Notes: generated by a model not told the origin, from the sequence alone. 64,000 nucleotides of DNA from Pelecanus crispus (GCF_030463565.1 NC_134661.1:7402542-7466541); one strand, 5' to 3'. Shown: positions 48,101 to 61,059, numbered from the stretch's first letter. Made by a program: numbers and translations.

Positions 48101-49185
48101 GCCCTCAGGAAGGGTGCGCGGTCCTGCTGGAAACCGAGAGCGTCCGGAAGAGCCTGTGCGAGGCAGAGGGGTGGCTCGTGCAGCACGGTGCTCCTGTGGT
48201 CTGCGTAAATGGGGTGGGAGGAAGAGAGGAGCCCCTGCACCTCCTCGGCTTTGCAACAGCTCGATGGCTGCATGATAAACAACTTGACAAAGTGTTAAAA
48301 TCCTGAAGGCGGGGCTGGCAGGAGAAGGAGAAGGGAGGTCATAATTGCACGGGAAAATAATGAACTGCGCTCTTCTTGGAATATGCAGCGGTCTAACAAG
48401 AATCAGAAAATTAATTATCTTCTGTAATTAGTGTAATGACCTACACTATTACAGGTTATTTACAGCAGGAATAAAACTTCCCCCTATAAATGTCAGGCTG
48501 CACCGCTGGGATCCAAAGGCTGGAGCAAACCCTGCGCCGGGTGCAGCGAGGGTCCAGAGGCAGGGCAGGGTGCTGGCCGCCTCCGGTGCCCGTCCCTCGG
48601 GGGTCCCGCCAGGGGTGCTTTGTCGTCCCTGCCGCTGGGGAAGGCTGGCTTTCGCGTTCCCCGTTGCTTTGTGTCACCCGGGCTTGGTCACTGGCTCTGC
48701 TGCTTCGTGGGTGCTCGCCCCCCTCCGCTGTATCAGAGCTTGTTTCGGGTGGGCTTCCCCATCCCGGGGCTCGTGGCTCCTGATCTGCCCCTGCCAAATA
48801 ACGCTCGTCTCCCTCTGGGGTCCTGGGCATGTCCAGATCTTTGCCGTTACTCTGAATGGGCACGGCCTGCTTTCCCCGGAGCTCCTCTGTGCCGGCTCTG
48901 GAGAGGCCCTTTCCCTCCCGGAGGCGCGTGCCAGCTGCGTGTGCGCGGCTCAAAATGGAGACATTAGCCTGCTATTGTTCCTCAGCCTGAAGCCTTCGTG
49001 GCTCTAAAACTGTCCTTCTCTGTGGCCGGGGCGTACAAAATGGGTCTTTAAGCAGTGTTTCCAGCGTGCCGCACGGGGAGTGGCGTGCAGCGCACAGCCC
49101 CTGGCAGCACCCCCGCGGGCACTGGGGCCGTGCGGGAGGGTCTCGCTGCAGCGTGGCGATGTGCAGCTGCAGCCTGGCTGGCGCG

Positions 49186-49247
49186 CCGCTCGCTCTTCAG
49201 CTGCACGTCTGTCCTGCCGCTCGCCCTTCAGCTGCACATCTGTCCTG
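49186..49247. repeat. 31-bp tandem duplication
   Basis: Copies at 49186..49216 and 49217..49247 differ by two transitions. Each contains CTTCAGCTGCACRTCTGTCC. A simple local duplication in GC-rich DNA. Confidence 0.9.
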
Positions 49248-50340
49248 CGCGGTCCGGAGGGGTGGTCGGGGCTGGGAGCAGGGGCAGAGCGGTGGGTGCG
49301 TGGGCACAGCAGCTCCTTGCGGCAGGGTGCATGGGCGCGGTGCTGCGGGTTGGGTTTGCCTTCTGCAGTTGCTTCTGAAACGGGGCTCTGGCTAAAAACG
49401 CCCAGCAGAGGGGAACGGCGGTGTAAGCGTCGTGCGGACTTTCAGTGGTGACGGAAATGTCCGTCTGTGTTTCCCCACGTGGAAGTGGAGAATGGCAGCT
49501 CACCACCCGAAGGAAATATTTGGTAGCTCCGGTCCCGTTGAGGATGTTTTGGCACAGCTGAAGCCTGAGGCAGACAGGCAGCAGTGCAGCAGCGTGGATG
49601 GGCACAGGAGAGGCGTTTGGGTTGGTTCGCAAAGGTACCGGCAAGCTCTGGTTGTCTCTTCACTCTCCTCTGACCACGTTGCTGCTCTAACACTTGCCGG
49701 CCAGGCTCCCAGCCCGGGTGCCGCGTGGGGATCGGACGGGCCCCACGGGAGCGCAGCATCGCCGTGCTCTGGGTGCTGCCCCGCGGCACTGCCGGCGCCG
49801 TCTGCCGCAGAGCAGGTGGGTGCTGGTGGTGAGCCCTTGGCGCCAACAGCGAAGGGTAGGACGGGGAAAAAGTTCTCCGCGTGGCAAGGGTAACCGGAGA
49901 ATTACTTGACATTTCAGCGTGAAGGATCATGACTCTTGCATTATTAAAGATGCGGTGATAAAATACCTTACCTGCCACCGAGAACCTACATCAATAATTT
50001 AGTTTGGCACCTGGTGATTAAAATGAAATAAGCACTGGCCCGACTCCCTTCCCAGGAGCGGCACCGGTGCGGCGGCAGCTGCGTCCGCGGTGAAACCCGA
50101 TGCGACGCCTTCCCCGGTGCCTGGTCCTCGCGGTGGGCGCGCTGCCCTGGCACGCGTGCCCGCAGAGGTGGGCCACCTCCCGCGGGGCTGCCGGGCAGAG
50201 ACAGCCACGCCGAGCGTGGCCGGGCGTCTGCGTGGTGCCCGGGCGCTGAACGGGCGCGGGGCTGCGGCTGCTGCAACGTCTTAAGGTCTGATGTAACCTC
50301 ATTGCATAAACAGAGCGGGGCTCTTGAAACTGAGAGCGTA

Positions 50341-50560
50341 TTCCTTCCAACAGACCCTTAATGTAATTTGAATGTACAATCGAGGGTTTTTATAGCTTAA
50401 TATTCCAGTGTTTGTGGTTCATCCTGGAATTTAAGTGTCTTAAATGTAATTATTGTTAATTGCTCACACGATTCTATAAACTCATCCAATTAAAAAAAAG
50501 TTATTAACTTTATAAAATATCGCAGGCGTCCCACAGAGCAATATATTTGCAGGAAATAAC
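50341..50560. promoter_or_regulatory. Strong AT-rich island (candidate conserved enhancer)
   Basis: About 220 bases of low-GC sequence lie between two GC-rich stretches. They hold many homeodomain-type cores, including TGTAATTATTGTTAATTGCT and CCTTAATGTAATTTG. It is among the sharpest composition breaks in the window. I infer a conserved noncoding element; alignment across birds is needed. Confidence 0.4.
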
Positions 50561-53500
50561 GGCTTGAGCAGGCAGAAGCGAAAGGCAGCAAGGTAAATCA
50601 GTGACACCTCGTATTCCTCCCTCTCTTCTCCCCTTTCCTTAACGTGCTTTGGAAACGCGCCGTCTCCTTAGCGCGGGAGACTGTTTGCGCCCTGGGCTCG
50701 CTTTTTGGGTGGGTGTGCGAGCGGAAGGCTGTGGCCAGCGGGACGCTGAGATGCTCTGTGGTTTGGGAAGCAGCCTCCGGCGCTGTGCTACGGACCCGAG
50801 CGGGAGCCTCGCTCCCTGTTTGTGCTGAAAGCGCCCCGGGGAGCACCTGATGTTGGCGGGGACTTCCTGGCAATGCCCAGAAATCTCCGGGGGAACGAGC
50901 GGGGTGGAAGGCTGTCGGTGCAGGGAGAGGACCCCAGCAGAGGTTCCTCCCTCCTGGCCTTGCCCGCATCCTCCCGCTCCCGGGCTGGGGGGCAGTTGCA
51001 GCCAGCCAGGGATGATGACTGATGATTATAACCTTACAGTCTAGTGCCAGAATTTATAACCAGGTATTTATTGTCCCCTGATTGCTCTGTGCTGCCATTT
51101 AACTCATGCCCTGGAAGAGTTATTTAATGCACAGCGAGCGGAGTTGTGCTAATGCTGCCTTAGGCAGATACATCTTCTCCGACCTCCGCCTCTCGTTTTC
51201 CTTACGGGATTAAAATCCCGGGCGCCAGGTAGGGTGGATACAAACTCAGCCGGGCACGGTGGGATTTCAGTTGGAGTCACCCAGCTTCGGAAGGATTGGG
51301 TCTTTCCCTTCCCAGGCACCCGCCGCCTCTTGCGTTGGCTCTGCCCGAAATATCGCTCGGGCGAGAGCTAGTTGAATCCTCTCGGGGAAGAGAGGGAGCT
51401 GACGGGGTGTGCTGGGCAGGATCTGCCCGCTCCCGGTTCCTTCTGGCCCCGATCAGGTGGTGTCTTTTTCCCTTTCCATCTTACTGCTTTTCCAGCAGAG
51501 AAACGAATGGTCTGTAGGAAGGAGAAGAGATGGAGAGAAAGGAAACTTTCTCTCAAATGAAGACAAAATTAAATTCAGTTCGAGACCGAAATGAGAAATT
51601 TCCACAAAAGCTTCATTTTGGTGAAGAAGTATTTCCTGTGGGATTGCTTCTATACAAAAGCCTTGCTAAGAAGCTATTACAGCTGGTCAAATGCTTTCTC
51701 TGAAAGCTATTTGTGATATTTGCCTTCTCCGTCTCTGTTCGCATCCCTCGCTGGAATCGCTCTTCCCCGCGCAGCGGTCCCAGCAGGCCGGGGCGGGAAT
51801 GGCGGCCGCTGGCCGGGGCGCTTGAGCAGCCGACGTGAGAATCGGTGGCAATTAATCCATCCTTTAAACAGCAGGATTTTGCAGGTAGATTTTTTTCCAT
51901 CTGAAGTAGCTGGTGATATAGTGGCTTCTGGGACAGTGACGGGCTGACGGAGAGCACGCATGAAGCGGCATTCGTCAAATTAATGAGGCATTATAAATTA
52001 TTTCCACAATTTTCTCTTCCGTTTTCCGCCGCCCCGTGCTGTCGCTGGCAGGGCGAGGGGACTGTGCAGGGCCGCTCCCCGGTCCCGTGGGGGCCGGGGC
52101 GCAGGCACCGTCGGGTGGGTCGGGAGGATGAAGATGCAGACAGTTCCCCGTTTTCACCGGGAAACTTGATGTAACTGGTATTGATCTCTCTATTACCTCT
52201 GCGAAGGGCAGCTTCATTTTTCAAGCAAAACAACCTTTGTATCTGAAATGTAGAAATTGATTTGGAAGCGGGGGCTGCTGGCATTGGTGGGGAGGGAGCA
52301 GGTAGTGACGGGTAGGATGAGGCTGAGCCGCAGAATGAGAAGAGAGTCCTTCCGAAGTCAGGAGACACGTCGGGCTCGTCTGATCCTATTACCTGCGATC
52401 CAGCGTGGCAACAATGGTGTTTGAAAGTCAGCAAATAAACTTTGCTGAAGGTCCTTCCCTTTTCTCCCGCTGGAAGCGGAGGCGAGGGGCTGGCGGGGTT
52501 CGGGAACAGACCCGTCCCTGGTAGGGAGGCGTCGGGCGGCTCCTGTCCGGGGAGCTCCTCGCTCCGGCGGTGGCAATGGCATGCCGCCTCGCAGCACCGC
52601 CCCGGGAGCCCCGGGAGCTGGGATGGTCGGGGAAAGGGTCTGGGAGCAGCCGGGGCTCGGGCACCATGGGGAGCGCGCCCGCGCCAGCTCCGCCAAGGGC
52701 TTGGAGCCAAACCAGGCACGCAGCTTCATTTTAGGATTGTTACAGTGCCGCTTAATTGGCTCTCGGGCTCCCTGTGCAAGGCGTCCAGTGCATCTTAATG
52801 AGGGATTCTCAAAGACTGCCTTTTTATCCCTGGGACTAGAACGAGGTGGTGTTTAATATTCATGTGTAGCTCCGCTCATTTGAAAGGTAACAAGGGAGTT
52901 AGATTCCCTGCTGGCAATGAATCGTAATGGGATCTGGGCTCCTAAATCACCTGTGCGTCACGGTGCTGCCTCTTCCCGAAGCGGGCTGGGCCGGAGGCGG
53001 CCGCCCCGCAGGCATGGTGATGGCGAGGTCTGTGCCGCCGCGTCCGGGCTCCTGCTGCCTTCGGTGAGCCAGCACGGTGCTCGGCACGGACCGAAGGCTT
53101 TTCGGGTCTGCGCTGGCACTGGGAAGTGCTTTTCCACGCCGCTCGTGGCCAGGATCTGGAGTATATTGCCAGAAGCAGTCATGGAGGTCAAGTTATTAGC
53201 CAAAAGCAATTGGCTGTTGACGTGACAGGAGACGCTGCAGAGTGAGAGTAGTTACCGACATATGTTCTGACAGAGCTCTTGCAGCCCTTGCTGCAGGCAG
53301 GGCTGGAGCTGATCTTTGACCGTTCGGGTTGGTCCGCATCTGCCCACGCTGGCATTGCTTGTGCTTTTGTGCCTGGTACTGGGCAGAGGCAAGGGGTGGT
53401 GAGAGGCTGGGTGCTGGCACATCCCAAAATGCAGACGGCTGCCGATATCACCAGCATACGTGGGGTGCGCGCCGGCACCGGGAGAGTTTGCTAAGAGAGG

Positions 53501-54209
53501 GGTTGGGCGCTGGAGCTGCCGGGCAGTGCCCCCAGCGTCCCCCAGGCCCTCTCGAGGGCGTCAGCCCCAAGCCAGCCGTGCTCCCCCGGCAGCCCTCCCC
53601 TCGGCAAAGGAGGGCACTGCCGCCTCCCCGCGCGCTGCATCGGCCTGCCCTTGGAGAGGAGGTGTTTGCCATCCCTGCTCATTGGGAAGAGACAGAAAAT
53701 AGCCACGGGGAGCGGAGCTTTCACGGGGCTTTTGCTTTCCATCTGCTCCCCTGACTTTACTGCCGTCCCCGTCTCGCTGTGCTTGGGGAAGACGGGAGGG
53801 AGGAGGTGCTGGGTGTGTGCCCGTGTTGGGGAGGGCCTCTGGGCATCTCCTGCGTGGCCGGGCTGCGTGCGTACGGCAAAATGGTGGCTCCTGGAGCCCG
53901 TCCAGGGGATAATTCTGTTGAGCAAATTCCAGCTGTGCAGAGGGGACCAGACCGATGTCAACTGCACGCACTGCCCGTACACGCCGCGAAAACCCCTCGC
54001 TTTCAGGCTGCCCCCCGATCATCCCTGTGCAAACCTTCACAGCCCTGAGCAGAATACTTGTGCCTGGCTCATCAGGGAATCAAACTCTTGTTTATGGAGA
54101 AGATGCTTTCCCCATTTCCCTCTCCCTCCGTGCCTCCTGCTTTCTCTCATTGTCATTTTAGCCTAGATTAAAGAAAATAGGGTGCAGCGCTGTGCGCATG
54201 TTCTGAGCG

Positions 54210-54315
54210 GTGTCTTTTCACAGTGCTGTGCTGATGCCAAGCAATAATGACAGGTTCAAGCTTTTCTGCATCACAAATGAACTGCATGCAAATGGCTAGT
54301 CCTGAATGGAGAATA
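54210..54315. promoter_or_regulatory. Island with perfect POU octamer and flanking TGACA motifs
   Basis: ATGCAAAT at 54286..54293 is flanked by AATAATGACAGG (about 54243..54254) and GAATAATTGTCAGC (about 54311..54324). The latter two carry TGACAG/TGTCA cores like TALE homeodomain (MEIS/PBX) sites in opposite orientation. Candidate enhancer by motif content only. Confidence 0.35.
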
Positions 54316-55032
54316 ATTGTCAGCGCGGAGAGTCCTGCCTCCGCCGATCCAGCTCCACCTTGCTTCGGAGGGGAGAAGGCTTCAAAGGGTTAACGGGAAT
54401 GGAGACGTGGAGATAGCGGGGAGCTGCCGTTTCCACTCTGCTAGAGCCTAACCTGTTAGTGCAGAGCTGTGTGAAGAATGTCAGGGATTTGTTCCAAGCA
54501 TTATCGAGATGTGGCTTTACATCTGTAAATCCTTTTACGCATCGCAGCTCAGCCATGAGGCTTCCCCACGTGACGGGCAGCGCTCGCTGCCTGGCCCGTG
54601 CCAGACTGGCAGCGGTGCCCGGGCAGGGGCAGCCCCTGACGTCGGACGTGATGGCGCTTTCGGGGCCCATCACACGCACGCTCCGCTGCAGGGGGAAGCG
54701 CCCGCAAAACCCTGTGGCTTTTTACGTAACTCCGGCTGCGCATCGGCCGCAACCTGCTCCTTCTCATGTGCTGAACCATCTCTCTCGCTAAGCTACTCCG
54801 GTGCTTTTGATATTGCCCGTTAGCATCGTACTGAACACGCGTCTCCCCGTCTTGCACGCGTTGATTGGTTTTAGTCAGGATCATGTCTGCGAGAAGCCAC
54901 GGGCGAGAGGCACGCAGCTGGGTTTAGCTGACCCTTGGGGAGCTTTTCCAGCTTATGTCAGCTGAGGATTTGACTTAGCGCTACTTGGGTTTTTTTACCA
55001 AAATATTTCTAGCAGAACTGGATTTAGCAAAT

Positions 55033-55045
55033 GATTGTGACAATC
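55033..55045. promoter_or_regulatory. 13-bp palindrome GATTGTGACAATC
   Basis: Perfect arms GATTGT and ACAATC around one G, within a low-GC island (about 55000..55290). The arms carry opposed ATTGT/ACAAT SOX-like cores. Function is inferred. Confidence 0.3.
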
Positions 55046-57523
55046 TCCGGCACCATCAGAAAAACATGCTCTATCATTCACTGTGATGTGTGCTGATGAG
55101 GGGAAAAAAAAAAAAGGCTTGTTCATCCATCAGAAATCCAGTGATGCTGTCTCTAGGTGAGCAATTTGCCAGCGTTACCTCGTGTCGCTCATTAGACAGA
55201 AGATGTAACAGTCTCATTTACTCTTCGGGCTTCCTGCCACTTAGTTACTTCTGCATTTGACTTTGCATGCGAAACTTCAGCTCATTTTTAGCCTCTGTCA
55301 AACTCTGCTTTAAATTCTTGCTCGTTAAGGCCAGTCACAGTGTGTGGGCTACGTGCACAGGAGAGGGGTTTGGAAGCCAAAAAAGTACCCTGGTGCCCGT
55401 TGCCGTTAGGCTTTGCGGAGCAGTGCCTGCGTGTTTCAAAGACGGAAGAGGAAGCAGTTTCTTCCCTCCCATCACTAGGTCTTGATTTTCCAAAACGCCT
55501 TGGCTTTGGCTGCATTTTAGCTGTATTTTTTACAGACTTGTGGCCTTATAACTTTTTAATACCTCTACATTTTTACATCAAATTTGATTGCTGTGCTTAG
55601 CTCCTTTAGGGTTTTTTTTTTCCTCAGACATAAGAGAAGGGGGCGCAGAAAGTGCAAGGACTTGGTTTTCTCTGAAGAAGCAGAACAGGGGCTTGAGCGG
55701 GTGTTTTGTGGCTGGAGCTCTGCTGGTGTCTGGGAGCAGAGGCACCAGAAGATGCAGGTGGGGGCACGTTTCGGTACTCAACCCGGGTGTTTCCCTTCGC
55801 TGCTTGTCTCTGCCTCTGTCTTTACACAGTTTTAATGGCTCCTCTGGCTGGACACAAGGTGTGAGAGCGGGGTGGGAGGAAGGTGAAGCTGTGGGTGCTG
55901 CTGGCTCACCTAGCTCCCTCACACGCAGGGATGGGGCAGCTGCTGCCGTTCCCTGAGCTCCCAAAATTTCTGTGGCCATCCAAGCCGTCGGGGCTGGCAG
56001 CTAACCGGGGCTTGTCACGCAGCCGTGGGGGGTGCTCGAGTGGCCATCGCAGCAGAGCTCCTTGGCATCCCTCGCTTTCCACCCTGTTTCTGTGGACGGG
56101 AACGGGCCTCTTTGTTTTTAAGAGTCCCTCCTATTCGTCTGTCCCTTACTGCGTCATCTAAACTGCATCCTATCCTTGCTGATTTACATGCACTGGCTTC
56201 AGATGAATTTCAGGCTCGACGCAGGCAACGGACTAAGTAATTTGAGTAACGTTAAACTGAAGGGTGTATAAGCAATGACTTGGGAATGATTCTGCAAGCT
56301 GCACACTAGGAAACTGGCATTCAAGAGTGCTTGGTTTTGTGCTGAGACAGAAAAAGCCCATTAGAAACAGCCTTTGTATCTTTACAGCGTTGCTTTAGTT
56401 GTCACTGCAGCTGAGATCTTCAGGAGGGAGAGGGTGAGGAACAGTCCTCTACGGCCTGATGGGGGAGATGGCGGTAACCCCCAGGATGCCCCTGCACGTG
56501 GCGCTGGAAAATCAGTGTCTGTCTCGGGCACTGTAGAAGTGGGTGATTCCTTTAGCCTGAGCAACACAAAAGCCCATGGTGTTTAATGTGGTGTAGAGCT
56601 TGTACTGATCGCAGCGGAGGGACTAGTGTTGAGCTATGCATTACAGTGATAATTCTGCAAATTCCAGAGCGTTAGTGTTATTAAAATGTCAGGCTGATAT
56701 CTTCCTCAGCATTAAAACTCTTAATGCACTTTATCCTTTCAAACTCATGGTGCTCCAAGTGAAAGCATGAGAAAAAAGTGGTTACAGAGCAGAGGATTAA
56801 GAGGAAAGAACAGGGGGATGCCCTGTTGCAAGGCTGCCGTGCAAATAGCCTCCTTTAGCACTTGCGCCTTTCAGTCAGGTTAAACTCCAGCAAGACGTGT
56901 TCGCTTTCGTGACAACTGTCTGAAACCCACTCGTGTTGCCCAAAGGAGCATTAGCAGCAGCGCTGAGCTTTTAATGTTGTCGGAAAAGAGCCGCTGTGGT
57001 CGGATTTGGCCAATAATCCCAGGTGCGTGCACAGACTCATCCTGCCCTGCGGCCAAGTGGCGGGAGGAGAGCGGTCCTGTGCCTGCAGGTACAAAGGTGG
57101 CCTGGGGCTTGTGGCCATTGGTGGCCTTTTGCGTATATCCAGCTGATATCTCGGGGGAGAAACTGGGAAAGTGAAAAACGTGTGGATCGTATGCCCTCAC
57201 GTCTGTGGTGCGTGTGCTGGGTGATTGTACCACTTCTTCAGGCCGTCTTGGATGGCACTTCCTACTCCTCAGAGCTTCCCAGGGAAGTCACTACGTCCGT
57301 AGGTGGAAACACATGCTGGCAGCTGAAAGGTTTTTGCGGGGACGAAGAGATGCGAGGCTGAATTCTTCCTGCGCCGCGTCGTCACGCTCAGAGCCCCTGG
57401 AAAACCTCGGAAAACAGAAAACCTCGCTCGTATCTTGGGCATAAAATAGCCGTCCCTTTCCCCCGTACGCATCGATGAGTGAATAAGCCGAAACCATGTC
57501 TTCGAGGGGATGTGGAGTGGATG

Positions 57524-57777
57524 GGGTCTGGGGGGGGCTGTCCGTGGGTCTGGGGGGGGCTGTCCGTGGGTCTGGGAGGGCTGTCCGTAGGTCGGGGGTG
57601 TGTGCGTGTGTCCGTGGGTCCTGGGCTGGCTGCCTGTGATGCTGGGCGCTGTCCATGGTGCTGGGCGCTGTCCGTGGTTCTGGGCACTGTCCGTGGTCCT
57701 GGGCGCCCCGCGGGGCCCGCGGCTGGGTGCTGGCCCCCCGCGGCTGGGTGCTGGCCCCCCGCGGCTGGGTGCTGGCC
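57524..57777. repeat. Compound minisatellite of three unit types
   Basis: Three arrays stand side by side: a 22-bp unit (57524..57545, 57546..57567, 57568..57588), a 19-bp unit (57640..57658, 57659..57677, 57678..57696, then a partial copy) and a 21-bp unit (57715..57735, 57736..57756, 57757..57777). The first two share the core CTGTCCGTGG, so they may descend from one ancestral motif. The third (CCCCGCGGCTGGGTGCTGGC core) looks unrelated. Confidence 0.9.
57645..57703 (-). promoter_or_regulatory. Tandem RE1/NRSE-like REST binding sites (three overlapping)
   Basis: The RE1 site bound by the repressor REST/NRSF is 21 bp. Read on the minus strand, 57665..57645 matches the first-choice RE1 sequence at 19 of 21 positions; only the two outermost T bases (AA on this strand) are replaced. 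The copies at 57664..57684 and 57683..57703 match at about 17 and 16 positions, counting the tolerated T/C position as a mismatch. The 19-bp repeat period makes neighbouring sites overlap by two bases. REST silences neuronal genes outside neurons, so a site in DSCAML1 would make sense. The consensus is quoted from memory and binding is unproven. Confidence 0.55.
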
Positions 57778-60700
57778 AGGGATGCACGCTGGGCAACGCC
57801 AGCTGACGTGGCTTCCAGGTTCTGCCCTTTCCCATCTCTATTTTTATCGCCTTTAAAGCCGTTCGCCTGGAAACCTCGAGTTTGCTAGACGTCCGAAGAA
57901 CAGGGCCGGGCTTTCCCGTGCCCTCGGTACGTGCGCTTTGCACTAGCTTACTCTTTTTCCACAACAGAGTGGGCTCTTCTTAAATACAACTCGTTTCCCT
58001 GCACGGTGCTGCTTTCAGTGCCTCTCCTTGTATGGCAGCGGAGAGGAATCCAGTCCCCAGGCAGTGAATTAGGAGGTGGTAGCTGCTCATTTTTCATCTT
58101 TGTGATAAAAAAATCTAATGCAATCATCAAAAAATAAAGCTGCGTTTTTCATGTCGTCGCCATTAGGAATGTCTCTTGCTACTGCTCTCTTTTCCCTCCT
58201 ACTCCCAAATTATTGAGGTCTCAGCAGTGTTTAAAATCTCATGGAAATTTACTTTTGGATGCCAGCAAAGGGGTGGGAGTATGAGTAGTCTCTGGGGCCA
58301 TAACATTCCAGAAGCGTTGTGTTTCCTTAATAAAAACATGTTTTATTTGGAAACATAAACGTTATTTTTCCAAAGGCATCATCCTGAATGGGGCTATTCT
58401 TTCTTGTCCTTTAGCTTAAGGTATTACAGCTCTTGGGAGACATTCTCCTGGTTTAGCAGCCATAACCTTACATTTATTGCGTGTGTGGCCACAGCAGCCC
58501 CCTCGGATAATTTTGTTTAGGACTGTGAAATTTGCCTTCAAAAATGAAATTGAATCCATTCTCTGCTTTCAGCAGCATGATGGGTTTCTGCGTGTCTCTC
58601 TTTCCCAAGGATGTTTGCAGTTACCGATGCTGAGTGTGGCTATTTATCACAGACAATACAGAACAAAGAAGAATTTATTAATAAGTCTCCTGTTCCCATA
58701 CGCTTTCCTGAGGAACCCGAAGCGTGCTGTTTTCTCCTTGCCCCTTTTATATCTACATGGTTTTGCTCTTGTCCAGTCAGATTAAATGCTTGCTGAGGAA
58801 AAGGGATCGCTCTGTAGCGTACGGACGGGTGCGATTTGGTGCGTCAGGAAGGCTACGTGGGTTGTTGGCTAGCGACAAATAGGGGAAATAACGCGGTGTC
58901 CCGCGAGACTGACACCAAGACGGGACCCGGTGCCGTGGGTCTGTGTGCCATCTTGGTGGCCCCAAGCAGCACCGGGGCCCTCGGGGATTGCTCCGCTTGG
59001 CTTTTGGCACGGGTTATGGTTATTTTGCGTCGAACGAGGAGGATATCCACAGGCGGGAGCTCTGCTCTCTGTCCTGCCAGGCGGCAGGAGCGATCTGGGG
59101 GGGCAAGTGGCACGTGATGAATGTCTTGGGCCCTTCTCTTGCTTCGCTTCCAGTAAGATCCTGCAAGCACCCGTGGTGGGAGCCTGGGAGCTGTGCCTGC
59201 CCGTCCCTCGCCCTCCTGCTGGCATTCCTGGGAGGTGGGCTCAGCGGCAGCGCAGGCACAGAGGGAGAGGATGTTTGGTGGGAGCTCCTGCCTGAATTAT
59301 TAGTCAGAGCCGCTGACACGGGGATTCCTGCTGCTCTTGAGAAAGGGAAGGTGCCTAGGGAAGTTCTGGTGGGCTTTTTTCCCCCTTCCTGCCTACTTAT
59401 GCGCTAATTAAAGGTCAGTCGCCATTTGCATTCAACGCGTTTCCCTCCTTCCCTGGGCGGTTGCATCGGCAGAGGTTGTTTTCCATTTGAGCGAGCCACG
59501 GCTGCAGCGGTCGCCCCGGGGTGAGAGCACCCACTCCCACATTTGGAAATCCAGTGGTGGCCGTCGTGTCTCAGCCCGGATCGTTGCTGGCACCTGCGGG
59601 AGAAGGGAAGAGGAGCCCCTCTTCCACTGCTCCCGCTCTCCAGCCCCACAAGATGAGTGTTAGGCATTTATAGCTTTTTCTCCATGGATACGTACGCGGG
59701 CACGTTGGTAAAAATATACACGTGCATGAGTATATTTATCTGTAGTGCAGTGAAACCAGCGCGGGCTGCGAGCCGATTCCCTCGGGTGAAACACCATCCT
59801 TCCCTCCGAGCACTTTCAAAGGAGAACTGTGCTGATAATTAGTGCAAATATTTTGAATACAGAACTCATCATGGGCCTTTGTCGTGGTGACAGGCAGTGA
59901 CCTGAGATGCATTTTTCCTTTCTTAATGTACCCGGAATATGTAATTAAGAGGTGACTAAAAGATTCTTTATCATTCTTTGTTTTCTAATGCGGCAGGCTG
60001 TTATGAAATGCTGCCCCCTCCTTCTGAGGCTCACAGTTCCCCATGACAAATGCGGGGATTGATAGTTGCTCTGCTCTTCAAATTCCTCGGAGACAGTTCC
60101 TCCGCTTCCAAGGTGTCGTACCTGCCTTCCATTTGGCCCTCATCATTGCAAGTCAGAGCTGCCGAGGAAAAGGCAGTCCGTTAGCAGGCAACTTGCCTGA
60201 GAGGGGCTGTGAGCTGCTGGAAGGGCGCAGCGGTGCCGTCGCTCCAAAACCCTGGCAGCTTGGGTTGCAGGCTTGGCATGGCGGCACCGAGGGATGGGGG
60301 GAAGGAAGCTGAAGGCAATTTGTGGGGGTAAGCCTGAAACGCAGGGCAGAGAAGGCAGGACAGTCACAGCGGAGAAGCAGAAATACCTACAGCGACATCT
60401 CGCTAGCTCCCGACACCTCGAGCCGTACGATATTACAGATCTGGGCTGGCCCGACATTAGCGTATGCAGTCGGGCTCTGATACGCTGCGGTAAATGCAGC
60501 GTGACAGCACCTGGGCGAGTCTACGTGCAGAACAGATGTCTTCTAGCCGGGGCCGGGGCTGTAGCACGTCGTCATTTCATCAATTATATATCACTTCCCT
60601 TGCCATAAGCAGGCGCTCGGGAGGGGGACTGGTACAGGGAGATGTAATAAGATTTGAGGGGAAAAGAGAAACTTGTGAGGAGGGAGCTTAGCATTCGGGC

Positions 60701-61059
60701 TCGTTTCTCGTCTGGAGATGGCGGAGGGTTGGCGGTCCCCTTTGCTGCTCCTTGGCCAGCCACGCTGAGCCCTGCACCGCTGTGCTCTCAAACTTCACGC
60801 CCCCTCGCACCTTTGCGCGGCCGGAGCCTCGGCCCTGGCGCCGCGGCGATGGGCAGGGACGCGGGCTCCTCCTTCCCCTCCTGCTCCGCACCAGGGAACT
60901 CGAGCCCGCGGGGCCGGATCCTGCTCTGCGATCCCGGGATCGCTGCGGGAGCCTGACAGCCTCCCGGCACCGCCGAACCCCTTCGGCTTTTACTCGCCTA
61001 TTTACTTTTTGTTGTTGTTTAATTGTTCCAGCTAGCTGCCTTTACCTGGCAATCCCGCT

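Noticed and set aside
50471..50478. ATTCTATA resembling a CR1 tail octamer
   Set aside because: A single octamer without the preceding CR1 3' sequence. Chance match in AT-rich DNA.
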